64,000 bases of DNA from QWQI01 sp964608915 (GCA_964608915.1 CAZSQA010000019.1:1-64000), one strand, 5' to 3'. Positions 18,262 through 28,406 are shown, numbered from the stretch's first letter. Notes: generated from the letters alone by a model not told the origin. Made by a program: numbers and translations.

Positions 18262-20163
18262 TCATTCCGTGCATGTGTGACCGATCAGGCGGGTGAGTTG
18301 GGCGACGGCGGCACGATGGAGTTCGGCATCGTTTTTCGATTCGCCTGAACGAGAGTTCGCATCCCGCTTGCTGGTCGATGGTCTGCCTGCCCCTATAACC
18401 GGCTGAAGGCGACCTTCGAGCATGGTTCCCCAGACGGGTACTTCCTTCAGTCTCGATGGATCGACATCGTACGGGCTCTGCTTGAGCACGGTCAGGTTCG
18501 CGTCTTTGCCGACTTCGATCGAGCCGACCCGATCTTCCATCCGAATCGAATACGCGGCGTCGATCGTGATTGCCTTGAGGGCCTGGTCGAGAGTCACCCG
18601 ATGCTCAGGCCCGGCGACTTCACCCTCGGCAGTCAGCCGGTTGACCGCCGCCCAGACGAGCTGCATCGGCTTCGCCGGAGCCATCGGCATGTCGGAATGG
18701 AATGAGAATGACATCTTGTGCTTCATGACGTCGCCCATCGGCACCATATTGCGTGATCGTTCCGGACCGACGCCCAACTTCGCGTAGCGTCCAGCCAGGG
18801 CGGTGACGTAATAGGGATTGGCGCTCACGATTCCGCCCAGTTCCGCCCAGCGTTTCACTTGATAAGGAGTCGCGAAGCCGAAGTGAACCAGCACGGTGCG
18901 GTGGTCCGCGCGTGGCTTTCGCTTCATTGCCTTTTCGAGGCTGCCGAGAACGACGTCCAGACCGGCGTCGCCATTGTTGTGGATGTGTATCTGGTAGCCG
19001 TCGTCCCAGTAGCTCTGGAAAGCGTAGTCGAAGACGGGCGGGTCCATGATCCAGGCGCCGTGGTGGCCGTCGGTGTAGCCGTCTTTCATCTGCATAAGCT
19101 GGCTGTAAATGGCCCCGTCAGCCAGAAGCTTGACCTGCTTCGGCAGGAAGAATGTGCGGCCCTTGCCCCAGGACAAGACCTGCTCCGTATCGGCGATGAG
19201 GGCTGCAGGGTCGCCGGGGTTTCTTGCGGCGAAGGTTTTTCCGTCAGCGATGAAACCATGTTCGAACGGAGTGGCGTCGTCGGAGTAGACGGCGTTAATG
19301 GCATCCTGCATGGGCTTCGAAAAGAAACCGCCGGGTTCGCATGCCGTGGTGATGCCAGCGCGGTGGTAGTAGGTCTCAGTGAATTCAAGGCCGCGCCGGA
19401 ACAGCTCGGGCGATGCGAGAATCGGGGCGAGCTTGCCGAGAATGGCCAGCGCCCCTTGTTCGTAGAAATGCCCCTTCGCCAAGCTGGACTGTTCCTTCTG
19501 ACTTGGCGACAGTCCATTTACGAAGGCCTCGTCGATTCCGATCGACTTCAACACCGCCGAGTTGAGGTAAAACTCATGGCACGAGCGGTGCCAGACCACC
19601 ACCGGAAAGTCCGGCGCGAGACGGTCAAGCATTGCTCGTGACATTTCGCCATGAAAATAATGGTGAAAACCCCAGGTAATGAAGGGTTCTTGCTTGTCGA
19701 TGTGAGAGGCGAGAGCCTCCTTGAGGCGGGCCAGGTAGGTGACTTCGTCACGTACGGCTGCGGAAAACCCGTCGATCGCGTCCCAATCCTCGATCGAGAT
19801 GACCTTCGTGTTCATGGTCAAAGCCGCGAGAACCGGATGGACATGCTGCTCGACGAAGCCGGGCATGAGAACCTTGTCTGTCAGGCTCGTGTCAACTTTC
19901 GCGCCCTTGCCGGCGGTGGCCTCGCACTCATTGCGAGTCCCGACTGCGACGAACTTACCATCCCGGATTGCGACCGCCTGGGCCCGCGGATTGTTCGGGT
20001 CCATAGTGATCACTTCTCTGGCCACGTAGATCGTCGCGGCTCCGGACGGTGCGGCGAGATTGCCGGCGAAGTCCTGGAGCGTGGGCGTCTGTTGAGCCGT
20101 CGCAAGAGCGGAAACGATCAGAACCCAAGCAAGGCCGAAGCACATATACGACGGATTCCTCAT
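18262..20163 (-). CDS. Exported YtcJ-like amidohydrolase (metal-dependent hydrolase)
   Basis: The protein has 633 residues. It has an N-terminal signal peptide (about 1-23, ending ALATA) and an amidohydrolase_3 / YtcJ-like fold: the beta-sandwich ATIYVAREVITMDPNNPRAQAV, then LMPGFVEQHVHP with the HxH metal pair, HIHNNGDAGLDVVL in the middle, HSDMPMAP, and a C-terminal sandwich SIEVGKDANLTVLKQSPYDVD. The ATG overlaps the TGA of the upstream amidohydrolase reading (ATGA), so the pair was one operon of paralogues. An extended C-terminal tail (about 590-633) is unusual. The substrate is unknown; the family covers amide, ester and cyclic imide hydrolysis. Confidence 0.85.
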   Translation of the reverse strand: MRNPSYMCFGLAWVLIVSALATAQQTPTLQDFAGNLAAPSGAATIYVAREVITMDPNNPRAQAVAIRDGKFVAVGTRNECEATAGKGAKVDTSLTDKVLMPGFVEQHVHPVLAALTMNTKVISIEDWDAIDGFSAAVRDEVTYLARLKEALASHIDKQEPFITWGFHHYFHGEMSRAMLDRLAPDFPVVVWHRSCHEFYLNSAVLKSIGIDEAFVNGLSPSQKEQSSLAKGHFYEQGALAILGKLAPILASPELFRRGLEFTETYYHRAGITTACEPGGFFSKPMQDAINAVYSDDATPFEHGFIADGKTFAARNPGDPAALIADTEQVLSWGKGRTFFLPKQVKLLADGAIYSQLMQMKDGYTDGHHGAWIMDPPVFDYAFQSYWDDGYQIHIHNNGDAGLDVVLGSLEKAMKRKPRADHRTVLVHFGFATPYQVKRWAELGGIVSANPYYVTALAGRYAKLGVGPERSRNMVPMGDVMKHKMSFSFHSDMPMAPAKPMQLVWAAVNRLTAEGEVAGPEHRVTLDQALKAITIDAAYSIRMEDRVGSIEVGKDANLTVLKQSPYDVDPSRLKEVPVWGTMLEGRLQPVIGAGRPSTSKRDANSRSGESKNDAELHRAAVAQLTRLIGHTCTE

Positions 20164-21891
20164 GGTCGAGAGTCTCCCTGATCGGCGCGGTAGATCGTCT
20201 TACCTTCCTTGATGGTTTCCAGCACGCGAATGTCCTTGATCTTCATCGGGTCAATCTTGAGCGGGTTGTCCGATAGTATCACGAAGTCCGCCAGCTTCCC
20301 CGGCTCGATCGATCCTTTCGTCGCCGTTTCGTCGTACTGGGCCGCAGCCAAGATCGTCATGGTCTTGAGCCCTTCCAGCGGCGTTACGCGCTGGTCGGGG
20401 CCGATCTCGGCCCCGGTGCGGGAGATGCGGTTCACGGCCGACCACAGCATGAACATCTGGTCCAGTGGCGCGACCACGAAGTCCGTCTGGTTCGTCGGAC
20501 GAAGGCCGGCGTCGATCGCATCGCGCATCGGGCTGATGTACATCGCCTGCTCTCGGCCGAGGTTGGCGATATGGGCCTCGGCGAAATAGTAGGTATGAAG
20601 TGTGTAGAACGACGGCCGAACCCCGTACTTCACGAACTTGGGGATCTGGTCCTTCCGCATGAACTGCGAGTGAATGGTCGTCACGTTCCAGGGCCGGCTG
20701 AAGTCGCCGGCGCGGGCGAATTCGTAGGCCGTCAGGAAGGTGTCGATCGCCCCGTCGCCGTTACAGTGCAGGATCAGCGGCACCTGCAGGTCATACACCT
20801 TCTTGACCATCATGTTGACCGTCTCGACGGGAAAGGTCAACTCCCCGCGCCAGTCCTTTTCGCCGCCCGGGCCACCTGTGAGGTACGGCGTGGCGAAAGA
20901 GGCCGTTTTGCCCTGGGGTGAGCCGTCAATGGTGATCTTCACGCCGCCGATCTTGAAGTGCGGTCGTAACGCCCCCAGGTGCCGACGGGGTTCGCCTTGA
21001 GCACCTCATCAAGTTCGGTGATGAAGGGATGCGAAATAATGTCGATAACATTGGCCCCTCCGGCGGTGGCTCTCTTCATCATCTCGATCTCGCCCGCGTG
21101 TGTCGCACCTTCGTGGGCCGTGGTGACACCAGCCTGAGCATAGAGCATCTGTCCGGCCCGGCTCCACACGACCTCCTGCTCGCGCGTCGGCTTCGGCATC
21201 GCAGCGAAGACCGGCAGGTAGGCCGTCTCCATGACCAAGCCCCATGGCTCGTCCGTACCGGGTTTCCGCACGAAGACGCCACCCGGGGGCGTCTTCGTCT
21301 CGGCCGTGATGCCGTATTTCTTGAGAGCGAAGGAATTCATCACTGCCCCGTGCATCGAGACGTCGCCCACGAGGACGGGATTCTCCGGGAAAGCGGCGTC
21401 GAGATCGTCCCGGTTCAGCAGCCTGCCGCCCGGCATCACATTTTCGTCGTAGCTATATGCCTGGATGATCTCGCCCTTCGGAATCTTCCTTGCGTCACGA
21501 AACTTCACCAACTCGTCGACGATGCTCGGCACGTCCTTCCCCGGCCCGGCCGGGGGGGCATAGACATTGACCTGGTCGCAACCGTCAATGAACTGAAATA
21601 GTGGCTGTGGGCGTCGATGAGTCCGGGAAGCAGGGCCTTGCCGCCAAGGTCCACAAAACGCGTGGCCGGGCCTTTATGTGCCCTCTCCACTTCGGCTCGC
21701 GTCCCCACGGCGAGGATCTTGCCGTCCTTCACAGCAACGGCTTCGGCCGTCGGCCGGGCGTCATCGACGGTCACGATTTCGCCCCCGGCATAGATGGCGT
21801 CAGCCGTCTGGCCGTGCGCCTGAGAAGCGGAGGTACAAATTGACGTGACCGCGATCGCAAACACATGAAGAGCCTGGGATCTTCCCTTCAT
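20160..21891 (-). pseudogene. YtcJ-like amidohydrolase gene split by two frameshifts
   Basis: Three minus-strand frames make one amidohydrolase. Frame 1 (from ATG 21891) carries a signal peptide, ADAIYAGGEIVTVDDARPTA and LLPGLIDAHSHYF. The match then jumps one base near 21577 into QVNVYAPPAGPGKDVPSIV and on through GAVMNSFALKKYGITAETKTPPGG and QMLYAQAGVTTAHEG. A second one-base shift near 20957 moves to GGVKITIDGSPQGKTA, then LILHCNGDGAIDTFL and SIEPGKLADFVILSDNPLK. Inserting one base at each site restores an uninterrupted protein of about 577 residues. It could be a recent pseudogene or two sequencing errors. Confidence 0.75.
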
Positions 21892-22597
21892 ACCTGAACC
21901 TACACTTTCGAGTTTGTCGACCATATCGAATACAGCGGATTCAGTTTTGACGACGTAGTGCGGTCCATGGATCATGCGAATCGAACGGTATGTGATCCTA
22001 GACATCTGACCGCTGATTCAACGTAAATGATGAGGTCGCTGAACCGCCGCCAGAGCCGTGGCCCCGCCAGCCCTTTCGGTGTATGCATGCGAACCGAGCA
22101 ACGCCTGACCCATAACGAACTGTTGATCTTCGTCTTGCATTCAACAGACGCGAACGGATTTATGACGAAACAAGTTTCGGATGCGAAAAAAGACGATCGG
22201 GGCATGCCGAACTCTTATGGAGCACTTTCCGGAATCGAAACTTCTCGTCGTAACTTTATGCAGAAGGAAACGTGACGACAGGACGGCTATCGAACTTTTC
22301 TTGCCTGGCGTATCGATGTGGGAGCCAAGAAACCGGCAGTTGCCGGGCAACGAGGGGGCTTGAGATGAGCGCAAGCCGGAATGAAAAGTCCCACGGGCTC
22401 GAAGAAACCCCTTTTTGTGCTGCAAGATCTTTTTGATCCCTCATGCGGCCGCCAGATCAATCCTGTTGCAATAGCTGGTGTTTTACTCAGCCAGGATTTC
22501 GGGGAAGGCCGGTAGCCCATGGAGATCTGCGGCTTCGACGTATTCAAGTGCCTCTGTCCCTGTCAGGACTCCCGTCACCCGAACGGGTTACTGCGAT
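21892..22597. other. 706-base region without a supported gene
   Basis: This stretch contains the promoter side of the amidohydrolase pair and the 3' flank of the WD40 gene. Short open frames on both strands (22027-22275, 22141-22425 and others) overlap each other, and none resembles a family. Confidence 0.4.
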
Positions 22598-23803
22598 TCA
22601 CTCCGCCACATGCCAGATCTGAACCTCGCCGCGACTCTTGGCGCGGTCGGAATCCCAGATGCCTGCGCCCAGAACCATCCGGCGGCCATCGTTGCTGAAC
22701 TCGGCGGCAGTAATCGGTAGTCCGGCGTCGATGCGAGCGATTTCCGACCCAACGGCGGCAGAACGCGAATCGGCATCCCACAGGCGGACAGTCCCGTCAT
22801 CGGCCCCTGTGAGCATCCAGCGTCCGTCGGGCGAAAACGACACGGCCCGGACCCAACCGGTGTGTCCTTTGATCGTGCGAAGCAGTTTGCCGTATGTGAG
22901 GGATTTGGGGTCGGCATCCCAGAGGCGGGCTGTGTTGTCACCGGGCCCCGTCAGCAGCCATCGTCCGTCGGGCGAAAATGATGCGGCAAGCACAGGCCCC
23001 AACTGCCCGACTTCAATGCCAGGAAGTTCCTGCCCGAATGTAAACGACTGCGGGTCGGCATCCCACAGGCGGGCCGAGTTGTCATTGCTCCCTGTAAGAA
23101 TGCGACGGCCGTCAGGAGAGAACAACGCGCAAATCACCGGCAACGTGTGCCCTTCGAACGTGCGAAGCAGCTTGCCGTATGTCTGAGAGTTTGGGTCGGC
23201 ATCCCACAGGCGGGCGGTGTTGTCCCGGCTGCCCGTGACCACCCGCCGGCCGTCGGGTGAGAACGATACCGCATAAACCCATGCCGAGTGCCCTTCGAGC
23301 GTGCGAAGAAGCTTGCCGTAAGTCTGAGAGTTTGGGTCGGCGTCCCACAGGAGGGCGGTGTTGTCCCGGCTACCCGTGACCACCCGGCGGTCATCGGGGG
23401 AGAACGATGCGGCATACACCGGTTCTGTGTGCCCTTCGAGCGTGAGAAGCAACTTACCGTAAGACTGGGATTTGGCTTCGGAGTCCCACAGGCGAGCGGT
23501 CTTGTCATCGCTGCCGACAAGCACCCGCCGGCCGTCGGAGGAGAAGGAAGCGGCAGAAAGATAGCTGCTTTGTCGTTCAAGCGTCCGATGCTTGCGGGGT
23601 TCTGCGAGAAGACGCGGGTGCAAAGAGGCCGCGCGTGGTTTGATCTGCGGATCGGCCCCAACCGAAGGCGACTTGGCTGACGGGGTTTGCTGCGAGCGCG
23701 CGTGATGAGGAACGACCTTATAGAAAAGGCAGATGAACAGAAGCGTCACTGAAATCCACGAAGCTGTTTTTCGAGACATCATTGCCAGTGAAGTAGAAAT
23801 CAT
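22598..23803 (-). CDS. Exported seven-repeat WD40 beta-propeller protein
   Basis: The protein has 401 residues. A hydrophobic N-terminal segment (about 10-30, SWISVTLLFICLFYKVV) looks like a signal peptide or membrane anchor. Seven WD40 repeats start near residue 80 and recur about every 47 residues, with ASFSPDGRRVVTGSRDNTARLWD as the theme. The seventh is divergent (GAGIWDSD ... EVQIWHVAE) and closes the ring. Seven blades make a complete propeller, so it is probably a self-contained binding scaffold on the outside of the membrane. No kinase or caspase domain is fused, unlike many planctomycete WD40 proteins. Repeats 2 and 3 are nearly identical at the DNA level. Confidence 0.85.
   Translation of the reverse strand: MISTSLAMMSRKTASWISVTLLFICLFYKVVPHHARSQQTPSAKSPSVGADPQIKPRAASLHPRLLAEPRKHRTLERQSSYLSAASFSSDGRRVLVGSDDKTARLWDSEAKSQSYGKLLLTLEGHTEPVYAASFSPDDRRVVTGSRDNTALLWDADPNSQTYGKLLRTLEGHSAWVYAVSFSPDGRRVVTGSRDNTARLWDADPNSQTYGKLLRTFEGHTLPVICALFSPDGRRILTGSNDNSARLWDADPQSFTFGQELPGIEVGQLGPVLAASFSPDGRWLLTGPGDNTARLWDADPKSLTYGKLLRTIKGHTGWVRAVSFSPDGRWMLTGADDGTVRLWDADSRSAAVGSEIARIDAGLPITAAEFSNDGRRMVLGAGIWDSDRAKSRGEVQIWHVAE
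23160..23441 (-). repeat. Tandem 141-bp near-identical repeat within the WD40 gene
   Basis: The segment beginning at 23160 recurs at 23301 with only scattered substitutions. Both carry GAGAGTTTGGGTCGGC and the GTGTTGTCCCGGCT block. The 141-bp unit equals one WD40 blade of 47 residues. The closeness points to recent blade duplication or ongoing conversion. Confidence 0.7.
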
Positions 23804-23976
23804 GTGAAGTATTCTCTTGGGTTATGAGAAGCATATCATGTCCGGATGATCCGAAATTGGCTGAATTCCCTTGCGAAAAGGAAAAGTCGTGCGTGCACGA
23901 GCTTCGAAGGCGACTTTACGAAAGTTCGAGCGAGGGGTGGCCGACGATCCCTCTATAACGCACTGGAATTGAAACG

Positions 23977-23997
23977 CCCCCGAGCTGGGCTCGAGGG
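23977..23997 (-). terminator. Hairpin terminator downstream of tRNA-Pro
   Basis: A CGAGC / GCTCG stem with a 3-nt loop extends past one bulge into CCC / GGG. On the minus strand it lies about 15 nt after the tRNA-Pro 3' end and is followed by GCGTTTCAATT. Confidence 0.5.
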
Positions 23998-24011
23998 ATT
24001 ATGTGATTAAA

Positions 24012-24087
24012 TCGGGGCGAGAGGATTCGAACCTCCGGCCTCACGGACCCGAACCGTGCGCTCTAGCCAGGCTGAGCTACGCCCCGA
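24012..24087 (-). tRNA. trnP: tRNA-Pro(CGG)
   Basis: On the minus strand a 76-nt cloverleaf forms. The acceptor TCGGGGC pairs fully with GCCCCGA. The D arm is GTAGCTCAGCCTGGCTAGAGC. The anticodon stem CACGG / CCGTG has loop TTCGGGT, giving anticodon CGG, which reads the proline codon CCG. The T arm is GGAGGTTCGAATCCTC-like. The 3' CCA is not encoded. Confidence 0.95.
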
Positions 24088-24095
24088 TGCAAGCA

Positions 24096-24124
24096 TTTAT
24101 CGTCAAAAACGAGTGTTTTGTCAA
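24096..24124 (-). promoter_or_regulatory. Sigma-70-type promoter of tRNA-Pro
   Basis: On the minus strand an exact -35 TTGACA (24119-24124) is followed after 17 bp by GATAAA (24096-24101), a 4/6 match to the -10. Transcription would start within a few bases of the tRNA 5' end. Confidence 0.6.
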
Positions 24125-24292
24125 CCTTTTTCGGCCAGGCCGGCAATTCCGGCACCATCCCGCATGCAACCCGGACCGAGTCAAGTCGTTTTTGCACATA
24201 GCCTTACAGCCATGCTGCCACTTTGGCGACTCTCTTTAAGGTCGGCAGTTCAGCGAAACTCTCCGGGTCAAGCGGAGCACGCAATGCTGGCG

Positions 24293-25774
24293 TCATTCGC
24301 CGAATTGTTCGAGCAGCATGGGCCAGAGTTCATAGGCACCGACAGCGACGACGATCACGGCGACGATCAATGCGAAGACGTACAGAATCGGCCGCCAGGG
24401 GAAATTGGCCCAGAATTGCTGCCTTCGCCATTCGTCGATGACGGCCGAGCGGGAATCGATGATATAGGTCGGTTCTTCCTCGATCTCGTCCTGGAGGGCC
24501 GCCTGCTGTGCGAGCTTTTTGAGTAACGGGCTGACTTCCGCTTTGCTTTTCGGCTTGTCCCTCACTTCGAAGGCGGCGGCCGCGGCTGGAGACTGAGTCG
24601 GCTTGCCGTCTTTGGCAGGTGGTGCTTCTTCGTCGACAGGTTCCAGGGAGATTTGCTCGAGGCTCACCTCGGCGAGGGCGGATGAGACCTGAGGAACTTG
24701 ATAGGGCGGAATTTCGTAACTCATTTGCCCAGGTGCGGATGCGGCTTTCGGGGCAGTTCCGGACGAGGTCCGCTGTGAGGTCGCTGGAGAAAAGCCATCG
24801 GCCGAGCCGGACTGGCCCAGGTCGTCTTCGATCGACTCCAGGACCATCGCGACGGACGATGCCGAGGAGGGGCGGTCGTCACGCTCTTTTTCGAGGAGTT
24901 TGAGGATGAGGCGATTGAGGCGATCAGGAACTCGAGGGTTGATGTCGCGCGGTGGCACGGGGGCATCGACGGAAAGGCTGCGGAGGATCGCGAGGTTGTT
25001 CGTGCCCCGGAACGGCGACTTGCCGACGACCATGCGGTAAAGGACGGTGCCGAGCGAGAACAGATCGGTGCGGGGATCGAGTTCCGTGCCGGCGGCCTGT
25101 TCGGGCGACATGTAGGCCGGCGTGCCGAGGATGACGCCGGTCTGGGTGATGTTCGGGTCCGACGAATCGGCCACGCGGGCTAGACCGAAGTCAAGAATTT
25201 TGATGCGGTCACGGTTCTTTTCCAGCCAGATGTTCGAAGGTTTGATGTCGCGATGGATGAGGTTGCAGGAGTGAGCGGCCTGAAGACCTTCCGCGACTTG
25301 CCGGGCGATGCGAACGGCGTCAGGGAGGGCGATGATCTTGTCGACGCGCAGGCGGTCTTCGAGCGTCTGCCCTTCGAGATGCTTCATCACCAGGTAGGGC
25401 ACGCCGTTGTGGTCGCCGACCTGAAAGATAGTGACGATATAATCGTGGTCGATCGCGGCCGTCGCACGGGCTTCCAGGATGAACCGCTGGCGGGATTGCT
25501 CATTTTCGGCGATCGCGCGTTTCATGACTTTGAGAGCCACGGAACGGTGCAGGTTCGAATCCCAGGCGAGGTAAACGACCCCCATGCCCCCTTCGCCCAG
25601 GATCTTGCTGATGCGATATTCACGAAGGCGGCCGAGTTCGCCGGCTGCTTCGGGCGGGTCGAGCGTTCCGGCCTCGCGTTTGAGAATCAGTGAAGGTGTC
25701 GCCTTGGGTCGCCCTGAAACAGGCGATTTTCCGCGACTTTCGGAATTTTCGTTTTCCCCGGCGTTCGAACTCAT
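24293..25774 (-). CDS. Transmembrane serine/threonine protein kinase (Pkn type)
   Basis: The protein has 493 residues. The Hanks-type kinase domain covers about 53-315. It has a glycine loop GEGGMG (60-65), ATP lysine K82 in ALKVM, catalytic loop HRDIKPSN (174-181), DFG (195-197) and APE-like AYMSPEQ; all catalytic residues are present. A Pro/Ser-rich linker of about 130 residues follows, then a single membrane segment near 465-485 (PILYVFALIVAVIVVAV) with a very short extracellular tail. There is no PASTA or WD40 sensor. It is a probable membrane-tethered signalling kinase with unknown targets, typical of the large planctomycete kinase sets. It stands alone. Confidence 0.93.
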   Translation of the reverse strand: MSSNAGENENSESRGKSPVSGRPKATPSLILKREAGTLDPPEAAGELGRLREYRISKILGEGGMGVVYLAWDSNLHRSVALKVMKRAIAENEQSRQRFILEARATAAIDHDYIVTIFQVGDHNGVPYLVMKHLEGQTLEDRLRVDKIIALPDAVRIARQVAEGLQAAHSCNLIHRDIKPSNIWLEKNRDRIKILDFGLARVADSSDPNITQTGVILGTPAYMSPEQAAGTELDPRTDLFSLGTVLYRMVVGKSPFRGTNNLAILRSLSVDAPVPPRDINPRVPDRLNRLILKLLEKERDDRPSSASSVAMVLESIEDDLGQSGSADGFSPATSQRTSSGTAPKAASAPGQMSYEIPPYQVPQVSSALAEVSLEQISLEPVDEEAPPAKDGKPTQSPAAAAAFEVRDKPKSKAEVSPLLKKLAQQAALQDEIEEEPTYIIDSRSAVIDEWRRQQFWANFPWRPILYVFALIVAVIVVAVGAYELWPMLLEQFGE

Positions 25775-26347
25775 GGAAGCCGATTCCGATGACTGGTTTG
25801 ATCAGAACCCCGCACCGATGAGCTTCGAAGAGTAAGACGCAGCGCAGCCGGCCAGGTTCGACACAGGTCTGACGATACCGGAGAATCAGGAAACGTGAAG
25901 CTCATGATCGTTCGTGCTGGTTCGCGAAATCATTGTTAGCATAAACGCGTGCACAATCCAAGCCGGTCAGGTTCGAATTACGCGCGTCGCGGGCCCCAGC
26001 CCCGCCCGATCACGGGAATCGTCATATCTTGACCTCCGCACGGACCGCGCGGACGGCATGGAACACGAAGCCAGACCGAGCAGGCCCCCGGCACGTTGCG
26101 ATATCGCTTCACGACACGGCTCGCGTCCAACGGCCAGGCCATGCTTCCGCGCACCGCGGGCTCCGAATTGACGTCTTCGGACTGGAGCGGCACTGTTCCC
26201 GGATCGTTCGATTCGCTATTGTGGGGCGATTCGACACGGATCACGACGTCCTCGACCGCGAGATCCCACAGCCATCGTTTCGATACGAACGCTGGTTGTG
26301 ATCGAGTCGGGGACTTTCGCGGCCACAGGATTTGTCAGGGCCAGCCT
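25775..26347. other. 573-base intergenic region
   Basis: No gene is supported. A plus-strand frame open from 26096 continues into the PAP phosphatase, but its upstream 84 codons are not family-like. Promoters for the divergent kinase and phosphatase genes must lie here. Confidence 0.4.
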
Positions 26348-27370
26348 ATGCTCAATTCCGATTTTGCTCATGCCATCGATGCCGTCGCCGCAGCCGCGCG
26401 ATTTTGCCGCCGGATCCGCCAGGAAAGCCGGATTCGACCTCTGACGAAAGCCGATGGCAGCCCGGTGACCAATGCCGATTTCGGCAGTCAGGCACTCCTG
26501 GTCGATCGACTCCGAAGGCAATCGGCCAACGACTCGATCATGGCCGAAGAGACCGCCGACCTGGCCGATTTCGCAAGTGACGGAACGTTCACGGCCGAGT
26601 TGCTGGCGGACCTGAAGGCATCGGGAGCCGATTTCGGCAGCGTCGAGGCCCTGGTGACCGCGATCAACCGGATTCGGCCGGCGACGGGCGACGTCGCCGA
26701 CGCCGCCTGGCGGTCACGTTATTGGGTCATCGACCCCATCGACGGAACGAAGGGATATCTCAAGGGCGGGCAGTATGCGATCGCCATGGCGCTGATCGAA
26801 AACGGCTCCGTCCGCTTCGGGGCTCTGGCATGCCCGGAATATCCCCTGCCCGGCTCGCCGTCGACGATCGGCTCGATCTTCTTCGCGGCTCACGGTCAGG
26901 GTGCCTGGGCGATTCCGCTTGACGGTCAGGTCGAGCCGACACGGCTGAGCGTCGGCCCGGGCGAAACGAGGACGGAAACGATCATGTGCGAATCCCTGAA
27001 CCATAGCCCGCATGGGCTGAGCGGTCAGGTCGCGGGGCGCCTGGGCGTCGGTGAGGACCGGATACGCAAGATGGACAGCCAGGCCAAATATGCGGCCGTG
27101 GCTTGCGGCGACGCCGATTTTTATCTGCGATTGCCGACTTCCGCGACTTATCGTGAAGCCATCTGGGATCACGCCGCGGGAGTGATCATCGTCGAAGAAG
27201 CCGGCGGCCGCGTGACGGACATGGACGGCAAGCCCCTGACATGGTCCGACACGCGTGACTGGGACGCGAACCACCGGTTCGCTTCGGGCCGCGGAGTCGT
27301 CGTTTCCGACGGCGATCTGCATGACAAAATACTGGCCGTGATCTCCGACACGGTCCGGACGAACGCTTGA
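26348..27370 (+). CDS. cysQ: Inositol-monophosphatase-family protein, likely 3'(2'),5'-bisphosphate nucleotidase (CysQ/HAL2-like)
   Basis: The protein has 340 residues. FIG-superfamily metal motifs are present: LTKADGSPVTNADFG near 32-46, the EE pair in MAEETAD (about 65-71), WVIDPIDGTKGYLKGGQYAIAM near 127-147 (DPIDGT metal site), and WDHAAGVIIVEEAGGRVTDMDG near the C-terminus. The spacing and the GTKGYLKG insert suit HAL2-type PAP phosphatases, which recycle 3'-phosphoadenosine 5'-phosphate from sulfate assimilation, rather than plain inositol phosphatase. AGGG lies about 9 nt upstream of the chosen ATG. It is followed 12 bases later by galE, so the cluster may be co-transcribed. Confidence 0.85.
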   Translation: MLNSDFAHAIDAVAAAARFCRRIRQESRIRPLTKADGSPVTNADFGSQALLVDRLRRQSANDSIMAEETADLADFASDGTFTAELLADLKASGADFGSVEALVTAINRIRPATGDVADAAWRSRYWVIDPIDGTKGYLKGGQYAIAMALIENGSVRFGALACPEYPLPGSPSTIGSIFFAAHGQGAWAIPLDGQVEPTRLSVGPGETRTETIMCESLNHSPHGLSGQVAGRLGVGEDRIRKMDSQAKYAAVACGDADFYLRLPTSATYREAIWDHAAGVIIVEEAGGRVTDMDGKPLTWSDTRDWDANHRFASGRGVVVSDGDLHDKILAVISDTVRTNA

Positions 27371-27382
27371 GGATCGAAACCG

Positions 27383-28372
27383 ATGAAAATTCTCGTCGTC
27401 GGCGGGGCCGGTTACGTAGGCAGCCACTGCGTTAGACATCTTCTCCGAAGCGGTCATGAAGTCACGGCTTACGACAACCTCTCGCAAGGCCACAAGGGAG
27501 CCGTGCCGGAGGGGCTCCTGGTCGAAGGCGACCTGCACGACACCGACAAGCTCAAGTCGGTCATGAAGCGAAGAGGGATCGAAGCCGTCCTCCACTTCGC
27601 GGCTCGGGCACTGGTGGGCGAAAGTGTTGTCCGCCCAGACATTTACTACCGCACCAACGTTTCCGGTACGCTCGACCTACTCGATTCGATGGTCGCCACG
27701 GGTGTCCGCAAGATCGTCTTTTCGAGCACCTGCGCGGTCTTCGGCGTCGTCGAATCTCCGATTACCGAAGACCTGCCCAAAAATCCGATCAACCCCTACG
27801 GCTTCACCAAGCTGGTCATCGAACGGGCCCTGACCGATTACGCCGCCGCGTTCGGGCTGGAAGTCGTCGTGCTGCGTTATTTCAACGCCTGCGGCGCCGC
27901 CGACGATGCTTCCATCGGCGAGGATCATGACCCTGAATCGCACCTGATTCCGCTGGTTCTGCAAGTCGCCCTGGGCCAGCGACCCAACATCCGCATTTTC
28001 GGCAGCGATTACCCGACACCGGACGGCACATGCATTCGTGATTACGTGCATGTCGACGACCTGGCGGACGCCCACCTGCGCGTGCTGAATCACACTGTGC
28101 CGGGCAAAATGGTCGATTACAACCTGGGTACCGGCGTGGGAGTGAGCGTTCGGCAGGTGATCGAAGCGGCCAGGCGCGTCACCGGTCTGCCGATCGAGGC
28201 TGTCGAAGACGCACGAAGACCGGGCGACCCGGCACGGCTCATGGGCAATCCGGCCAAGGCCGAGCGTGAGCTGGGCTGGAAGGCGAAATTCACGGACATC
28301 GAGGACGTCATTCGCTCCGCCTGGGCATGGCATCGCAAGCATCCCCGCGGATTTTCCGATCGCTCGGAATGA
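27383..28372 (+). CDS. galE: UDP-glucose 4-epimerase
   Basis: This 329-residue extended SDR interconverts UDP-glucose and UDP-galactose in the cytoplasm. The NAD-binding GGAGYVG lies at 7-13, the catalytic Ser/Thr in SSTCAVFG (114-121), and Y139xxxK143 in PYGFTK. Also typical are TNVSGTLDLLDSM and the C-terminal RPGDPARLMGNPAKAERELGW block. GAGGA is 8-12 nt upstream of the ATG. It sits between the PAP phosphatase and a glycosyltransferase, so its product likely feeds surface polysaccharide. Confidence 0.93.
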   Translation: MKILVVGGAGYVGSHCVRHLLRSGHEVTAYDNLSQGHKGAVPEGLLVEGDLHDTDKLKSVMKRRGIEAVLHFAARALVGESVVRPDIYYRTNVSGTLDLLDSMVATGVRKIVFSSTCAVFGVVESPITEDLPKNPINPYGFTKLVIERALTDYAAAFGLEVVVLRYFNACGAADDASIGEDHDPESHLIPLVLQVALGQRPNIRIFGSDYPTPDGTCIRDYVHVDDLADAHLRVLNHTVPGKMVDYNLGTGVGVSVRQVIEAARRVTGLPIEAVEDARRPGDPARLMGNPAKAERELGWKAKFTDIEDVIRSAWAWHRKHPRGFSDRSE

Positions 28373-28406
28373 AAGGTTCCGGCTCGCGGAACGTCACCTG
28401 AATAAC

